Positions 46,093 to 55,235 of a stretch of DNA of 64,000 nt are shown one piece after another (position 1 is the stretch's first letter; each line of letters opens with the position of its first letter). Source of the stretch: Pseudomonas sp. P5_109 (GTDB taxonomy: Bacteria; Pseudomonadota; Gammaproteobacteria; Pseudomonadales; Pseudomonadaceae); assembly GCF_034009455.1 (NCBI RefSeq), contig NZ_CP125380.1, positions 1,405,001 through 1,469,000 on the forward strand, in the 5' to 3' direction. Below the pieces are notes generated by a model. That model saw only the letters and a program-made list of their open reading frames with translations. It was not told the DNA's origin and did no database searches. The position numbers were made by a program, and so were the translations under genes.

Positions 46093-46692
46093 TCAACCCA
46101 CGTGAAAGGTCTGACCCGTTTGCAGGCCTTCCACGCTCTTGGCGTAGGCCAAGGCTACATCCGCTGCCGGAACCGGCTTGAAGCCACGGAAATACGGCGC
46201 GTATTTGCCCATGGCTTCGACCAGGACATTCGGGCTGATCGAATTCACTCGCAGGCCACGCGGCAATTCGATGGCGGCGGCGCGAACGAAACTGTCCAGT
46301 GCACCGTTGACCAACGCTGCCGAGGCACCGCTGTAAATAGGATCGTGACTGAGCACGCCGGTGGTGAAGGTGAACGAAGCACCGTCATTGGCGAACTCGC
46401 GACCGATCAGCAGCAGGTTGACCTGGCCCATGAGTTTGTCCTTGAGGCCCAGGGCAAAGCTTTCTTCGGTCATCTCGTTGAGCGCAGCGAAGGTCACGTT
46501 GCCTGCGGCGCACACCAGCGCATCGAATTTGCCGGTCTGCTCGAACAGTTTGCGAATCGAAGCGCTGTCGCTGATATCCACCTGAAAGTCGCCGCTGTTG
46601 CGGCCAATGCGGATGATTTCGTGGCGCTGGGACAACTCTTTGTCCACTGCCGAACCGATGGTGCCGCCTGCGCCGATCAAAAGAATTTTCAT
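46093..46692 (-). CDS. Short-chain dehydrogenase/reductase, atypical
   Basis: A 199-residue Rossmann protein, short for an SDR. The nucleotide-binding loop is GAGGTIG (7-13) and CAAGN (61-65) matches NNAG. The active site Tyr120 is present in PIYSGAS, but position +4 is Ser, not the usual Lys. A C-terminal SDR helix (RVNSISPNVL) is present. Divergent from a LysR-type gene 106 bases away, which probably regulates it. The missing Lys is shared by some small SDRs, so activity is uncertain. Confidence 0.86.
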   Translation of the reverse strand: MKILLIGAGGTIGSAVDKELSQRHEIIRIGRNSGDFQVDISDSASIRKLFEQTGKFDALVCAAGNVTFAALNEMTEESFALGLKDKLMGQVNLLLIGREFANDGASFTFTTGVLSHDPIYSGASAALVNGALDSFVRAAAIELPRGLRVNSISPNVLVEAMGKYAPYFRGFKPVPAADVALAYAKSVEGLQTGQTFHVG

Positions 46693-46798
46693 GGAGGCTG
46701 ATCCTCATGTGGGTTGGATGAGCTTTCAGTTTAGAGTGGTTTTTTCTGCGGATAAGCGCACTAATAGGCAACCTTTGGTTTTCAAATGGAAACAATCC

Positions 46799-47707
46799 AT
46801 GAGCGAGATGGATGACCTGGCCGCGTTTGCGGTATTGATCGAAGCGGGTAGTTTTACCTTGGCGGCGCAGCAGCTCGGGTGCAGCAAAGGCCAGTTGTCC
46901 AAGCGCATCAGTCAGTTGGAAGCGCAGTTTTGCGTGGTGTTGCTGCAACGCACCACCCGCCGCTTGAGCCTGACCGCCGCCGGTGCTGCGTTGTTGCCAC
47001 AGGCTCAGGCGCTGGTGGTGCAAGTCGAGCGGGCGCGCCAGGCGCTGGCGAGATTGAAGGACGACATGGCCGGTCCGGTGCGGATGACGGTGCCGGTATC
47101 GCTCGGGGAAACTTTCTTCGATGGCTTGCTGTTGGAGTTCTCCGCCAAGTATCCCCAAGTGCAGATCGAGCTGGAGCTCAACAACAGCTACCGCGATCTG
47201 TCCCGCGACGGCTTCGACCTGGCGATTCGCTCTGACGTGGCCATTGACCAACGACTAGTGGCACGTCCGCTGCTGGCGTGGCAAGAGCTGACCTGTGCCA
47301 GCCCGGCCTATCTGGAGCAATACGGTGAACCGCAAACGCCTCAGGCGCTGGCCGAGCATCGCTGCCTGCTTAACAGCCATTACAGCGGCCGGGAGGAGTG
47401 GCTGTATCACCAGCAGCATGAGTTGTTGCGTGTGCGGGTGTCGGGGCCGTTCGCCAGCAACCATTACAACCTGTTGAAAAAGGCCGCACTGGTCGGCGCC
47501 GGAATTGCGCGCCTGCCGTCCTACTGTTTGCCAACAGAGCTGGCCGACGGGCGTTTGCGTTGGCTGCTGCGCGATTATCAGACCCGCAGTATGCCGATGT
47601 ACCTGGTGCATCCGTATCAGGGCGGATTGCCCAGGCGTACGCAGGTGCTGGCGGACTATTTGATCGGGTGGTTCAAGCGCAGTGGGGAGGTGCTGGACAG
47701 GCTATAG
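46799..47707 (+). CDS. LysR-family transcriptional regulator
   Basis: A 302-residue regulator. The N-terminal winged HTH is clear (MDDLAAFAVLIEAGSFTLAAQQLGCSKGQLSKRISQLEAQ), and the C-terminal effector domain opens with GPVRMTVPVSLGETFFDGLLLEFSAKYPQVQIEL, the pattern of the CrgA/AaeR-like subgroup. The ATG at 46799 (MSEMDDLAA) is chosen over the long upstream reading, which runs into the divergent SDR gene. A start nine bases later is also possible. It probably controls the divergent SDR gene and itself. Confidence 0.93.
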   Translation: MSEMDDLAAFAVLIEAGSFTLAAQQLGCSKGQLSKRISQLEAQFCVVLLQRTTRRLSLTAAGAALLPQAQALVVQVERARQALARLKDDMAGPVRMTVPVSLGETFFDGLLLEFSAKYPQVQIELELNNSYRDLSRDGFDLAIRSDVAIDQRLVARPLLAWQELTCASPAYLEQYGEPQTPQALAEHRCLLNSHYSGREEWLYHQQHELLRVRVSGPFASNHYNLLKKAALVGAGIARLPSYCLPTELADGRLRWLLRDYQTRSMPMYLVHPYQGGLPRRTQVLADYLIGWFKRSGEVLDRL

Positions 47708-47720
47708 GCCAGAACACGAC

Positions 47721-47818
47721 CCCCTGTAGGAGCCGGCTTGCTGGCGATGGCGGTGTAACCTTCAAAAGAGATGTTGACTGATACGCCGCTATCGCCAGCA
47801 AGCCGGCTCCTACAGGGG
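47721..47818. repeat. REP-like element pair, type C
   Basis: CCCCTGTAGGAGCCGGCTTG and CAAGCCGGCTCCTACAGGGG are inverted arms of a third REP family, with TGGCGAT/ATCGCCA next to them and a TTGACTGATACGCCGC spacer. It is only 11 bases before the disrupted terminator holding the IS element. Confidence 0.85.
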
Positions 47819-47828
47819 TTGATGGCAT

Positions 47829-47851
47829 AAAAAAAAACGGCCCGCTAAGGC
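47829..47851. other. Left half of a split bidirectional terminator plus target duplication
   Basis: AAAAAAAAACGGCC and the duplicated target CCCGCTAAGGC (47841-47851). Rejoined with 49289 onward it would give AAAAAACGGCC-CGCTAA-GGCCGTTTTTT, a perfect hairpin with A and T tracts. Confidence 0.75.
47841..47851. repeat. Target site duplication, left
   Basis: CCCGCTAAGGC, repeated exactly at 49278-49288 on the other side of the IS element; 11 bp is typical for IS4-group insertions. Confidence 0.92.
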
Positions 47852-47902
47852 TAATGCCGATCAGTTAAGCCTTCTCGCTTGACCTTTGGCCGCAAGAAAT
47901 CA

Positions 47903-47936
47903 AAATCCGATGCCTGTACTGGCATCGGATTTTTTT
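47903..47936 (+). terminator. IS-internal terminator before the transposase start
   Basis: AAATCCGATGCC-TGTACT-GGCATCGGATTT is a 12-bp perfect stem followed by a T run that ends exactly at the ATG (47937). It should block transcription entering from the left flank and so protect against transposase expression by read-through. Confidence 0.8.
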
Positions 47937-49268
47937 ATGCGTCTCGCTCGGGCACTGGAACTGACCCACAACATCGCCTCCACTCCCAACGCCATCGATG
48001 GATTGGATTCCTTACTCGACCCTTCTTTGGTCGAACAGGCACTTGAGCAGGCCGGTGTAGCGACCCTGCGCAAGCGGCGTTTGCCGCTGGAAATGATGCT
48101 TTGGTGCGTGATCTCCATGTCGTTCTTTCGACGTATGTCGGCCTGGGATGTGGTCAGCCGCATGAACATCATGCTGCCGGGACAGCGTCCGCTGGTAGCG
48201 CCCAGCGCCGTAGTCCAGGCCCGTCAGCGATTAGGCAGCGAAGCTGTACGACAGGTCTTCGATCTGACTCAGAAAAGTTGGCATGAAGCGGCCGCTCATC
48301 CAACTTGGGCCGGTTTGCGCTTACTGGGCGTCGACGGTGTCGTCTGGCGAACACCCGATACCCCCGAAAACCGTGCGCGTTACGACTCGGCCAGTAACCA
48401 GCATGGCGACACTGGTTTCCCTCAGGTGCGCATGGTCTGCCAAATGGAGTTGACCAGCCACTTGTTGATCGGCAGTGCGTTTGACGGCTACCGCAGCAAC
48501 GAAATGAAGCTGGCAGAACAACTGATCGAAACCACGCCCGATCACTCGTTGACGCTGTTCGATCGCGGCTTTTATTCCTTGGGTTTGCTGCACCAGTGGC
48601 AGCAGGCCGGCTCCGAGCGCCATTGGCTGATGCCATTGCGCAAAGGTGCGCAGTACGAAGTGGTTCAGCGTCTGGGTCGCCAGGATGCGGTGGTTTCGTT
48701 AAGCACTTCGCCGCAGGCTCGCAAGCAATGGCCGGGGCTGCCGGAGCGTCTGACCGCGCGACTCCTGAGCAAAACCGTCAAAGGCAAGGTATGTCAGATC
48801 CTGACCTCAATGGCCGACCCGCTGCGCTTCCCGCCCGACGAAATCGTTGATCTGTACAGTCAGCGATGGGAGATCGAATTAGGCTTTCGGGAAATGAAAC
48901 AGACGCTGCTCAACAGCAGCTATACGTTGCGCAGCAAAACGCCCGAGATGATCGAGCAGGAATTATGGGGAGTGTTGTTGGGCTACAACTTGTTGCGCTA
49001 TCAAATGGTGGAAATGAGTCGCCACTGCCCCGGCATTTACCCATGTGAAATGAGTTTTACCGCCTGCACCTGGGCGATCCTCGGGTTTATCAACAGCGTC
49101 TCGGCCGACCGCTCCGGGAACATCCCCAAGTACCTGGCCGAGCTGCATGCCTCAGCCCCGCAGTATGTACTGCCTCATCGACGGGCGGAGCGCATTTACC
49201 CCCGGGCCATCAGGCTCAAATCCCCGAAGTATCCGATCAAAAATAAAAATGCCAGTCAGCTTAACTGA
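47937..49268 (+). CDS. IS4-family transposase
   Basis: A 443-residue DDE transposase with strong similarity, from memory, to that of E. coli IS4 ([12 protein letters not shown], [29 protein letters not shown], [12 protein letters not shown]). Catalytic Asp are in [16 protein letters not shown] and [14 protein letters not shown], and the YREK-type Glu is in [17 protein letters not shown]. The start at 47937 aligns with the IS4 transposase start and lies just after a terminator hairpin; an ATG at 47910 would sit within that stem. The stop codon is inside the right inverted repeat. Intact, so the element could be active. Confidence 0.95.
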   Translation: MRLARALELTHNIASTPNAIDGLDSLLDPSLVEQALEQAGVATLRKRRLPLEMMLWCVISMSFFRRMSAWDVVSRMNIMLPGQRPLVAPSAVVQARQRLGSEAVRQVFDLTQKSWHEAAAHPTWAGLRLLGVDGVVWRTPDTPENRARYDSASNQHGDTGFPQVRMVCQMELTSHLLIGSAFDGYRSNEMKLAEQLIETTPDHSLTLFDRGFYSLGLLHQWQQAGSERHWLMPLRKGAQYEVVQRLGRQDAVVSLSTSPQARKQWPGLPERLTARLLSKTVKGKVCQILTSMADPLRFPPDEIVDLYSQRWEIELGFREMKQTLLNSSYTLRSKTPEMIEQELWGVLLGYNLLRYQMVEMSRHCPGIYPCEMSFTACTWAILGFINSVSADRSGNIPKYLAELHASAPQYVLPHRRAERIYPRAIRLKSPKYPIKNKNASQLN

Positions 49269-49276
49269 CTGGCATT
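49248..49276. terminator. Hairpin at the right end of the IS element
   Basis: AATGCCAGTCAG-CTTAA-CTGACTGGCATT is a 12-bp perfect stem that overlaps the right inverted repeat. It contains the transposase stop codon. It can end transposase mRNA and also stop braG transcripts arriving from the right, though a T tract is lacking on the plus strand. Confidence 0.5.
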
Positions 49277-49277
49277 A

Positions 49278-49288
49278 CCCGCTAAGGC
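49278..49288. repeat. Target site duplication, right
   Basis: CCCGCTAAGGC, identical to 47841-47851. It is followed by CGTTTTTT, the right arm remnant of the split terminator. Confidence 0.92.
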
Positions 49289-49311
49289 CGTTTTTTGTTT
49301 ACCGCAAAGGC

Positions 49312-50013
49312 TTAGCCACCCAGGTACGCTTCGCGCACTTTCGGGTCGGTCAGCAATGCTTCACCGGTGCCTTGCATCACCACCCGGCCGTTCTCCAGAA
49401 CGTAGGCGCGGTCAGCGATCTTCAGCGCCTGGTTGGCGTTCTGTTCGACCAGGAACACCGTCACGCCGTCCTTGCGCAGTTGTTCGATGATGTCGAAGAT
49501 CTGCTGGATGATGATGGGTGCCAGGCCCAGCGACGGCTCGTCGAGCAGCAACAACTTGGGCTTGCTCATCAGCGCACGGCCGATGGCGAGCATTTGCTGT
49601 TCGCCACCGGACATGGTGCCGCCGCGCTGGCTGAAGCGTTCTTTCAGGCGTGGGAAAAGTCCGAGAACCTTGTCCATCTGTTCCTGATAGTCGCCCTTGG
49701 CGGTGAAGAAACCGCCCATGGAGAGATTTTCTTCCACGGTCAGGCGGGAAAACACCCGACGACCTTCCGGCACGACGGCGATGCTCTTGCGCATGATCTG
49801 CGAGGAGTCCTGGCCGACCAGTTCCTCACCCATGTAACGGATGCTGCCGCTGTGGGCGCGCGGCGAACCGCAAAGCGTCATCAGCAGCGTGGACTTGCCG
49901 GCACCGTTGGCACCGATCAGGGTCACGATCTCGCCCTGGCGGACTTCGACGTTGACACTGTGCAGGGCCTGGATCTTGCCGTAGAAGGTGGAAACGTTTT
50001 CGAACTGCAGCAT
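49312..50013 (-). CDS. braG: Branched-chain amino-acid ABC transporter ATPase (LivF/BraG)
   Basis: A 233-residue ATPase: Walker A GANGAGKST, signature MSGGEQQML, Walker B LLLLDEP. It is the last gene of braC-D-E-F-G and pairs with BraF under the membrane subunits to import leucine, isoleucine, valine and possibly alanine. No gap separates it from braF. Its terminator is split by the IS4 element about 15 bases downstream. Confidence 0.97.
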   Translation of the reverse strand: MLQFENVSTFYGKIQALHSVNVEVRQGEIVTLIGANGAGKSTLLMTLCGSPRAHSGSIRYMGEELVGQDSSQIMRKSIAVVPEGRRVFSRLTVEENLSMGGFFTAKGDYQEQMDKVLGLFPRLKERFSQRGGTMSGGEQQMLAIGRALMSKPKLLLLDEPSLGLAPIIIQQIFDIIEQLRKDGVTVFLVEQNANQALKIADRAYVLENGRVVMQGTGEALLTDPKVREAYLGG

Positions 50014-50781
50014 TTACGCTTCCCCCAGGTAGGCTTTGATCACTTCAGGATTGTCGCGGATCTGTTCCGGCGTACCGTTGGCCAAGGGCGTGCCCTGGTT
50101 GATCACGACGATGTGGTCGGAAATGCTCATGACCAGCTTCATGTCGTGTTCGATCAGCAGAACGGTGACGTTGTGCTCTTCACGCAGCATGCTGATCAGC
50201 GCCTTGAGGTCCTCGGTTTCCTTCGGGTTCAGGCCGGCGGCTGGTTCGTCGAGCATGAGGATCCGCGGGCGGGTCATCATGCAGCGGGCGATTTCCAGGC
50301 GACGTTGCTGACCGTAGGCCAGGGTGCCGGCGGGGCGGTTGGCGAACTCTTTCAGGTTGACCTTTTCCAGCCAGAACTCGGCGAAGTCCATGGCCTCGCG
50401 CTCGCTTTTGCGGAACGACGGGGTCTTGAACAGGCCGGACAGGAAGTTGGTGTTCAGGTGACGGTGCTGGGCGATCAAGAGGTTCTCGACCGCGGTCATG
50501 TCCTTGAACAACCGCACGTTCTGGAAGGTGCGCACCACGCCCTTGAGAGCGATCTTGTGGCCCGGCAGGCCTTCGATCGCCTCGCCGTCGAGCAGGATGC
50601 TGCCGCCGCTCGGCTTGTAGAAACCGGTCAGGCAGTTGAACACGGTGGTCTTGCCGGCACCGTTGGGGCCGATCAGTGCAACCACTTGTTTCTCTTTCAC
50701 GCTCAAGGCAACGCCGTTGACCGCCAGCAAACCGCCGAAGCGCATGCTCAGGTTTTCTACTTTAAGGATCTCGCGGCTCAT
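50014..50781 (-). CDS. braF: Branched-chain amino-acid ABC transporter ATPase (LivG/BraF)
   Basis: A 255-residue ATPase: Walker [10 protein letters not shown], signature [13 protein letters not shown], Walker [15 protein letters not shown]. It has the C-terminal LivG extension ([29 protein letters not shown]). Its start overlaps the braE stop by four bases. Confidence 0.97.
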   Translation of the reverse strand: MSREILKVENLSMRFGGLLAVNGVALSVKEKQVVALIGPNGAGKTTVFNCLTGFYKPSGGSILLDGEAIEGLPGHKIALKGVVRTFQNVRLFKDMTAVENLLIAQHRHLNTNFLSGLFKTPSFRKSEREAMDFAEFWLEKVNLKEFANRPAGTLAYGQQRRLEIARCMMTRPRILMLDEPAAGLNPKETEDLKALISMLREEHNVTVLLIEHDMKLVMSISDHIVVINQGTPLANGTPEQIRDNPEVIKAYLGEA

Positions 50782-52034
50782 TTGCGCAGCTCCATGTGAG
50801 GACGTTGCATGGGCAGCAGACCCTGAGGGCGCCAGATCATCATCAGCACCATCAAGGCGCCGAACATCAACATGCGGTACTCACTGAACTCACGCATCAT
50901 TTCCGGCAGCAGGATCATCACGATCGCCGCCAGGATTACACCCAGCTGCGAGCCCATGCCGCCGAGCACCACGATGGCGAGAATGATCGCCGACTCGATG
51001 AAGGTGAAGGACTCCGGCGTTACCAGACCCTGACGGGCCGCGAAGAAGCTGCCGGCGAAACCGGCGAAGCTGGCACCGAGGGTGAAGGCCGACAGTTTGA
51101 TGATGGTCGGGTTCAGGCCCAGGGCGCGGCAGGCGATTTCGTCTTCGCGCAACGCTTCCCAGGCACGCCCCAGGGGCATGCGCAGCAAGCGGTTGATGAC
51201 GAACAGCGCACCCAGGGCAAGCAACAGCGCAACCAGGTAGAGGAAGATCACCTTGTTGATCGAGTTGTATTCGAGGCCGAAATACTCATGGAAGGTTTGC
51301 ATGCCTTCCGCGGCTTTACGTTCGAAGGTCAGGCCGAAGAACGTCGGTTTCTCGATGTTGCTGATGCCGTTCGGACCGCCAGTGAGGCCGGTCAGGTTAC
51401 GCAGGAACAGACGAATGATTTCACCGAAGCCCAGGGTCACGATCGCCAGGTAGTCGCCACGCAAGCGCAGTACCGGGAAACCGAGCAGGAAGCCGAAGGT
51501 GGCCGCCATCAGGCCGGCAATCGGCAGGCAGATCCAGAAGCTCAGGCCGTAGTAGTGCGACAACAGCGCGTAGCTGTAGGCGCCGACGGCGTAGAAGCCG
51601 ACGTAACCGAGGTCGAGCAGACCGGCCAGGCCGACCACGATGTTCAGGCCGAGGCCGAGCATCACGTAGATCAGCACCAGGGTTGCGATATCCACCGCAC
51701 CGCGAGAGCCGAAGAACGGCCAGACCAGCGCACCGGCGATCAGCGCGATGATGATCCAGCGCTGCGTGGTTGGCAGGGTCAGGAAGTTGCTGGCCTTGGC
51801 CGGAATCATCGGCATGCTTGGCGACGAACGCCAGGCCGAGCTGATCTGCTGGTCGAACAGCACACGCAGGAACATCAGTACCGAGCACACCGCGATGGTG
51901 ATCAGGGTGGCGTCGCTGGTGCCATGAACTTCGAGGTTGATGCCGACGATGGTCAGCTTCAGACCGAGTACCGGGTAGGCCACGGCCCACACCAGCAAGG
52001 CGCTGAAAAACGCCTGTTTAAGATTCCTAGTCAT
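50778..52034 (-). CDS. braE: Branched-chain amino-acid ABC transporter permease (LivM/BraE)
   Basis: A 418-residue permease with about ten helices. An extra N-terminal region of around 120 residues with two to three helices precedes the conserved core ([35 protein letters not shown]), as in Pseudomonas LivM. The EAA-type loop [31 protein letters not shown] contacts the ATPases. The four-base overlaps at both ends show tight coupling within the operon. Confidence 0.97.
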   Translation of the reverse strand: MTRNLKQAFFSALLVWAVAYPVLGLKLTIVGINLEVHGTSDATLITIAVCSVLMFLRVLFDQQISSAWRSSPSMPMIPAKASNFLTLPTTQRWIIIALIAGALVWPFFGSRGAVDIATLVLIYVMLGLGLNIVVGLAGLLDLGYVGFYAVGAYSYALLSHYYGLSFWICLPIAGLMAATFGFLLGFPVLRLRGDYLAIVTLGFGEIIRLFLRNLTGLTGGPNGISNIEKPTFFGLTFERKAAEGMQTFHEYFGLEYNSINKVIFLYLVALLLALGALFVINRLLRMPLGRAWEALREDEIACRALGLNPTIIKLSAFTLGASFAGFAGSFFAARQGLVTPESFTFIESAIILAIVVLGGMGSQLGVILAAIVMILLPEMMREFSEYRMLMFGALMVLMMIWRPQGLLPMQRPHMELRK

Positions 52035-52954
52035 ACCTTCTCAACCTCCGGACGACCCAACAGGCCGGTTGGCCGGAACAACAGCACCAGAACCAGTAGA
52101 CCGAACGCCACGACGTCCTTGTACTGGTCGCCGAAGATATCGGCACCAAAGGCTTCCGCCACGCCAAGTACCAGCCCGCCGAGCATGGCGCCCGGAATAC
52201 TGCCGATACCGCCCAGCACCGCTGCGGTGAAGGCCTTGAGGCCGACGAGGAAACCGGCGTTCGGGTTGATCACGCCGTACTGCATGCTCAGCAGGACGGC
52301 GGCAATGGCTGCCAGTGCCGCACCGATGACGAAGGTCAGGGCGATGATGTTGTTGGTGTTGATGCCCAACAGGTTGGCCATCTTGATGTCTTCGGCGCAG
52401 GCGCGGCAGGCGCGACCCAGGCGAGAGCGGGAGATGAACAGCGTCAGGCCGAGCATGGCGATCAAGGTCACCACGAACACCACGATTTGCATGTAGGAAA
52501 TCAGCACTTCATGTGCGCCACCTGGCCCAAAGGCAATGTTGCCCGGAATCAGGTTGGGGATGGATTTGTCCTTGGAGTCTTGCGCCAGCAGAACCGTGTT
52601 CTGCAGGAAGATCGACATGCCGATGGCGGAAATCAGCGGGATCAGACGGTTGCTGCCGCGCAAGGGGCGGTAGGCGATCCGTTCGATGCTGTAGCCATAG
52701 GCACTGGTGACGACGATGGTTGCCAGGAAAGCGGCGGTCATCAACAGCGGAACGCTGTCGAGTCCCAGCATGGCCAGCCCGGCGATGGCGATGAACGCCA
52801 CGTAGGAGCCGATCATGTACACCTCGCCATGGGCGAAGTTGATCATTCCAATGATGCCGTAAACCATCGTATAGCCGATGGCGATCAGGGCATACGTGCT
52901 GCCAATGGTCAGGCCATTAACCAGCTGTTGGAAAAAGTGATAGATGTCAGGCAT
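52031..52954 (-). CDS. braD: Branched-chain amino-acid ABC transporter permease (LivH/BraD)
   Basis: A 307-residue permease with about eight helices. The opening [41 protein letters not shown] is the LivH hallmark, and [33 protein letters not shown] is the ATPase-contact loop. It follows braC after a 233-base gap with a hairpin and overlaps braE by four bases. Confidence 0.97.
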   Translation of the reverse strand: MPDIYHFFQQLVNGLTIGSTYALIAIGYTMVYGIIGMINFAHGEVYMIGSYVAFIAIAGLAMLGLDSVPLLMTAAFLATIVVTSAYGYSIERIAYRPLRGSNRLIPLISAIGMSIFLQNTVLLAQDSKDKSIPNLIPGNIAFGPGGAHEVLISYMQIVVFVVTLIAMLGLTLFISRSRLGRACRACAEDIKMANLLGINTNNIIALTFVIGAALAAIAAVLLSMQYGVINPNAGFLVGLKAFTAAVLGGIGSIPGAMLGGLVLGVAEAFGADIFGDQYKDVVAFGLLVLVLLFRPTGLLGRPEVEKV

Positions 52955-53134
52955 TACAGCGCTCCTAAAAACCTGATACGCATTTCACTGGTGGAGTCAT
53001 TTTCCCGCCCGGGCCCCGTGGATCTGCATCCACTTCGAATCCGGGGTTTGCCAGCGAACCGCTGATGACGGTTTTGAGATTTTCAGGTGGGGAGACTGGC
53101 GGATCACGCCAGCGCGGCCCAAATACGTTCGTAA

Positions 53135-53166
53135 AACAAAGCCCACGGCACGCCGTGGGCTTTGTT
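53135..53166 (-). terminator. Hairpin between braC and braD (partial terminator)
   Basis: AACAAAGCCCACGGC and GCCGTGGGCTTTGTT form a 15-bp perfect inverted repeat just after braC. On the minus strand it is followed by TTTAC, a short T tract, so termination is probably incomplete and lowers braD-G relative to braC. Confidence 0.75.
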
Positions 53167-53187
53167 GGCAGTCAGTCAGGCAGCGCC

Positions 53188-54315
53188 TTACTGAGGCGAA
53201 GCTTCAGTTTTTGGTTTGCCGAAGTGCCACTCGTAAACCACAAATTTGAAGTCCTTCAGGTCGCCCTTGGCGTCGAAGCTCAGGTCGCCGGTCGGGGTCT
53301 TGAAGGTGCCGGCGTGAATGGCTTCCGCCACTTTTGCAGCGTCTTCGGACTTGGCAGCCTTGATACCATCGGCGATTACGGTCACAGCCGAGTAGGCCGG
53401 GAACACGAACGGACCGCTCGGGTCTTCTTTCTTGGCCTTGAACGCGTCAGCCAGGGCAACGTTGGCAGGATCCTGGTCGAAGGATTTCGGCAGGGTCACC
53501 AGCAGGCCTTCGGAAGCGTCCTTGGCGATCTGCGAAATGGAGTCGTTACCCACGCCTTCCGGACCCATGAACTTGGCTTTCAGGCCTTTTTCCTGGGATT
53601 GACGCAGGATCAGGCCCAGCTCCGGGTGGTAGCCGCCGTAGTAGACGAAGTCGACGTTGGCTTGCTTGAGCTTGGCGATCATCGAGGAGAAGTCTTTGTC
53701 GCCGGCGTTGACGCCTTCGAACACGGCGACTTTAACGCCTTTTTTCTCGAGAGTGGTTTTGACGGCGGTGGCGATGCCTTCACCGTATTGCTGCTTGTCG
53801 TGCAGGACAGCAACGATCTTCGGCTTGACGAAGTCGGCGATGTAGTTACCGGCGGCAGGGCCTTGAGCGCTGTCCAGGCCGATGGTGCGGAACACCATTT
53901 TGTAACCACGGGCGGTGATGTCCGGGCTGGTGGCAGCCGGGGTGATCATGATCACGCCTTCGTCTTCGTAGATGTCCGAAGCCGGTTGAGTGGAGCTGGA
54001 GCACAGGTGGCCGACCACGAACTTGACGCCGTCGTTGACGACTTTGTTCGCGACCGCGACAGCTTGTTTTGGATCACAGGCGTCATCGTATTCAACGGCT
54101 TCGAGTTTCTTGCCGTCTACGCCGCCTTTGGCGTTGATCTGTTCGATGGCCATTTTGGCGCCACTGAACTGCATGTCGCCGTATTGGGCTACAGGGCCGG
54201 TTTTAGGGCCGGCGATGCCGATCTTGATGGTGTCAGCTGCGAACGAATGGCTGGCAACCCCTGCCAGAACCATAGCGGCAAACAGTTTGGAAATCTGCTT
54301 AGTAGCCTTAGTCAT
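53188..54315 (-). CDS. braC: Branched-chain amino-acid binding protein (LivK/BraC)
   Basis: A 375-residue periplasmic binding protein of the type I fold. The signal peptide ends near SHSFAAD. The mature start IKIGIAGPKTGPVAQYGDMQFSGAKMAIEQINAKGGVDGKK and the DYGGYHPE-like region (VDFVYYGGYHPELGLILRQ) match LivJ/LivK. Two Cys (CDPKQ, HLCSSS) form the conserved disulphide. It binds leucine, isoleucine, valine, and in Pseudomonas also alanine and threonine. First gene of the bra operon. Confidence 0.97.
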   Translation of the reverse strand: MTKATKQISKLFAAMVLAGVASHSFAADTIKIGIAGPKTGPVAQYGDMQFSGAKMAIEQINAKGGVDGKKLEAVEYDDACDPKQAVAVANKVVNDGVKFVVGHLCSSSTQPASDIYEDEGVIMITPAATSPDITARGYKMVFRTIGLDSAQGPAAGNYIADFVKPKIVAVLHDKQQYGEGIATAVKTTLEKKGVKVAVFEGVNAGDKDFSSMIAKLKQANVDFVYYGGYHPELGLILRQSQEKGLKAKFMGPEGVGNDSISQIAKDASEGLLVTLPKSFDQDPANVALADAFKAKKEDPSGPFVFPAYSAVTVIADGIKAAKSEDAAKVAEAIHAGTFKTPTGDLSFDAKGDLKDFKFVVYEWHFGKPKTEASPQ

Positions 54316-54666
54316 AGTGCTCCACTCTTACTGTTGTAGTTTTTATAGTCCTGGCGCCGAAAGCAGCAGAACCGGGTCAGATATCTGCGACATTCCCCGG
54401 AAAAGTCCCTCGGCAACTGTACCGGTACAGTGTAGAGCGCCGATTGTCAGCCTGGGAAGGCGGCTCCGGGGGACAAAACCTGCAAGTGTCGCTTTATTGA
54501 AAGTAAAAGACAGAATTGCGGCGGGGCATTGAGGGGCTTATAGCCGGATTCCGTGCATTCCTTGGCTTTCCTGCGCTTTTCATTTCGGTCACTCAATTGC
54601 ATCCGGGTTTTTCTGCCAGACCACCGACGTTATGATTCACGTCGATTTCTTTTTCCGGACAGTCCC
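54316..54666. other. Divergent intergenic region between braC and DUF2288 gene
   Basis: This 351-base region must hold the braC promoter and leader. Apart from the palindrome at 54416-54431 and a plausible leader for the DUF2288 gene, nothing gene-like was seen. Confidence 0.5.
54416..54431. promoter_or_regulatory. Perfect 16-bp palindrome upstream of braC
   Basis: ACTGTACCGGTACAGT is a perfect palindrome about 100 bases before the braC start and 235 before the DUF2288 gene. The spacing CTG-N8-CAG does not fit a LexA box. It looks like a repressor or activator site of unknown owner. Confidence 0.45.
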
Positions 54667-54972
54667 ATGAATCAAGAACCTAGCACCCTCTATGCCAAGC
54701 TGCTTGGTGAAACTGCATCTATTACCTGGAAAGAGCTGGAGCCGTTCTTCGCCAAGGGTGCCCTATTGTGGGTCGATCCCGGCCTGGATTTGATCGCCGC
54801 CGCTGAGGCCGTGGCGACCGATGAGGGCGAGAAAGTGGCTGCCTGGCTGGCCGCCGACAAGGTCGCCAAGCTGTCTGAAACGCGGGCGCTGGATCTTTTT
54901 GAACGTGATCCGCAATTGTGGGCCGTGGTTGTTTCGCCGTGGATTCTGGTCCAGGAAAGGGCGCAGGTATAA
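54667..54972 (+). CDS. DUF2288 domain protein
   Basis: A 101-residue acidic protein with the DUF2288 layout (LYAKLLGETASITWKELEPFFAKGALLWVDPGLDLIAAAEAVATD ... VSPWILVQER). The start at ATGAATCAAGAACC follows the family N-terminus; the longer frame is leader. The fold is probably mostly helical; function unknown. Confidence 0.88.
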   Translation: MNQEPSTLYAKLLGETASITWKELEPFFAKGALLWVDPGLDLIAAAEAVATDEGEKVAAWLAADKVAKLSETRALDLFERDPQLWAVVVSPWILVQERAQV

Positions 54973-55158
54973 AAGGTTGCACCTGATTGGTGCGCTTCTT
55001 TCAGGGGGGAAAGTGTGTAGCCGAGTAGCGTGATGGCATGTTGCCGTAGAGAAAGGCCACAGCCTCACGGTGACGTAAACGTAACGGGAACAGTTGAGAG
55101 GGCAATTGAACGTCCGCTCAATTGTTTCTGGATGTTGATATGTGTGGTTTTCAAAGTC

Positions 55159-55231
55159 GCCTTCGCGAGCAAGCCCGCTCCCACATTCAACCGAGTCGAA
55201 TGTGGGAGCGGGCTTGCTCGCGAATGAGGCG
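55159..55231. repeat. REP element pair, type A (close spacing)
   Basis: CTTCGCGAGCAAGCCCGCTC and GAGCGGGCTTGCTCGCGAAT arms with only about 15 bases between, forming one near-perfect 70-base palindrome just after the tubulin-like gene. Confidence 0.88.
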
Positions 55232-55235
55232 ACGC

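Larger units (their letters stand above)
47852..49277 (+). mobile_element. IS4-family insertion sequence, complete (1426 bp)
   Basis: Terminal inverted repeats TAATGCCGATCAGTTAAG (47852-47869) and, reversed, TAATGCCAGTCAGTTAAG (49260-49277) match at 16 of 18 positions. The left one resembles the end of E. coli IS4 from memory, and the length equals that of IS4. One intact transposase gene fills the element. Flanking 11-bp direct repeats show it arrived by transposition and has not been rearranged since. Confidence 0.95.

Noticed and set aside
46598..46798. Upstream extension of the LysR gene
   Set aside because: It would overlap the divergent SDR gene and lacks LysR character; the HTH starts right after the ATG at 46799.
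54416..54431. Palindrome read as a LexA box
   Set aside because: The CTG and CAG halves are eight bases apart, not ten, unlike the good box before dinB.
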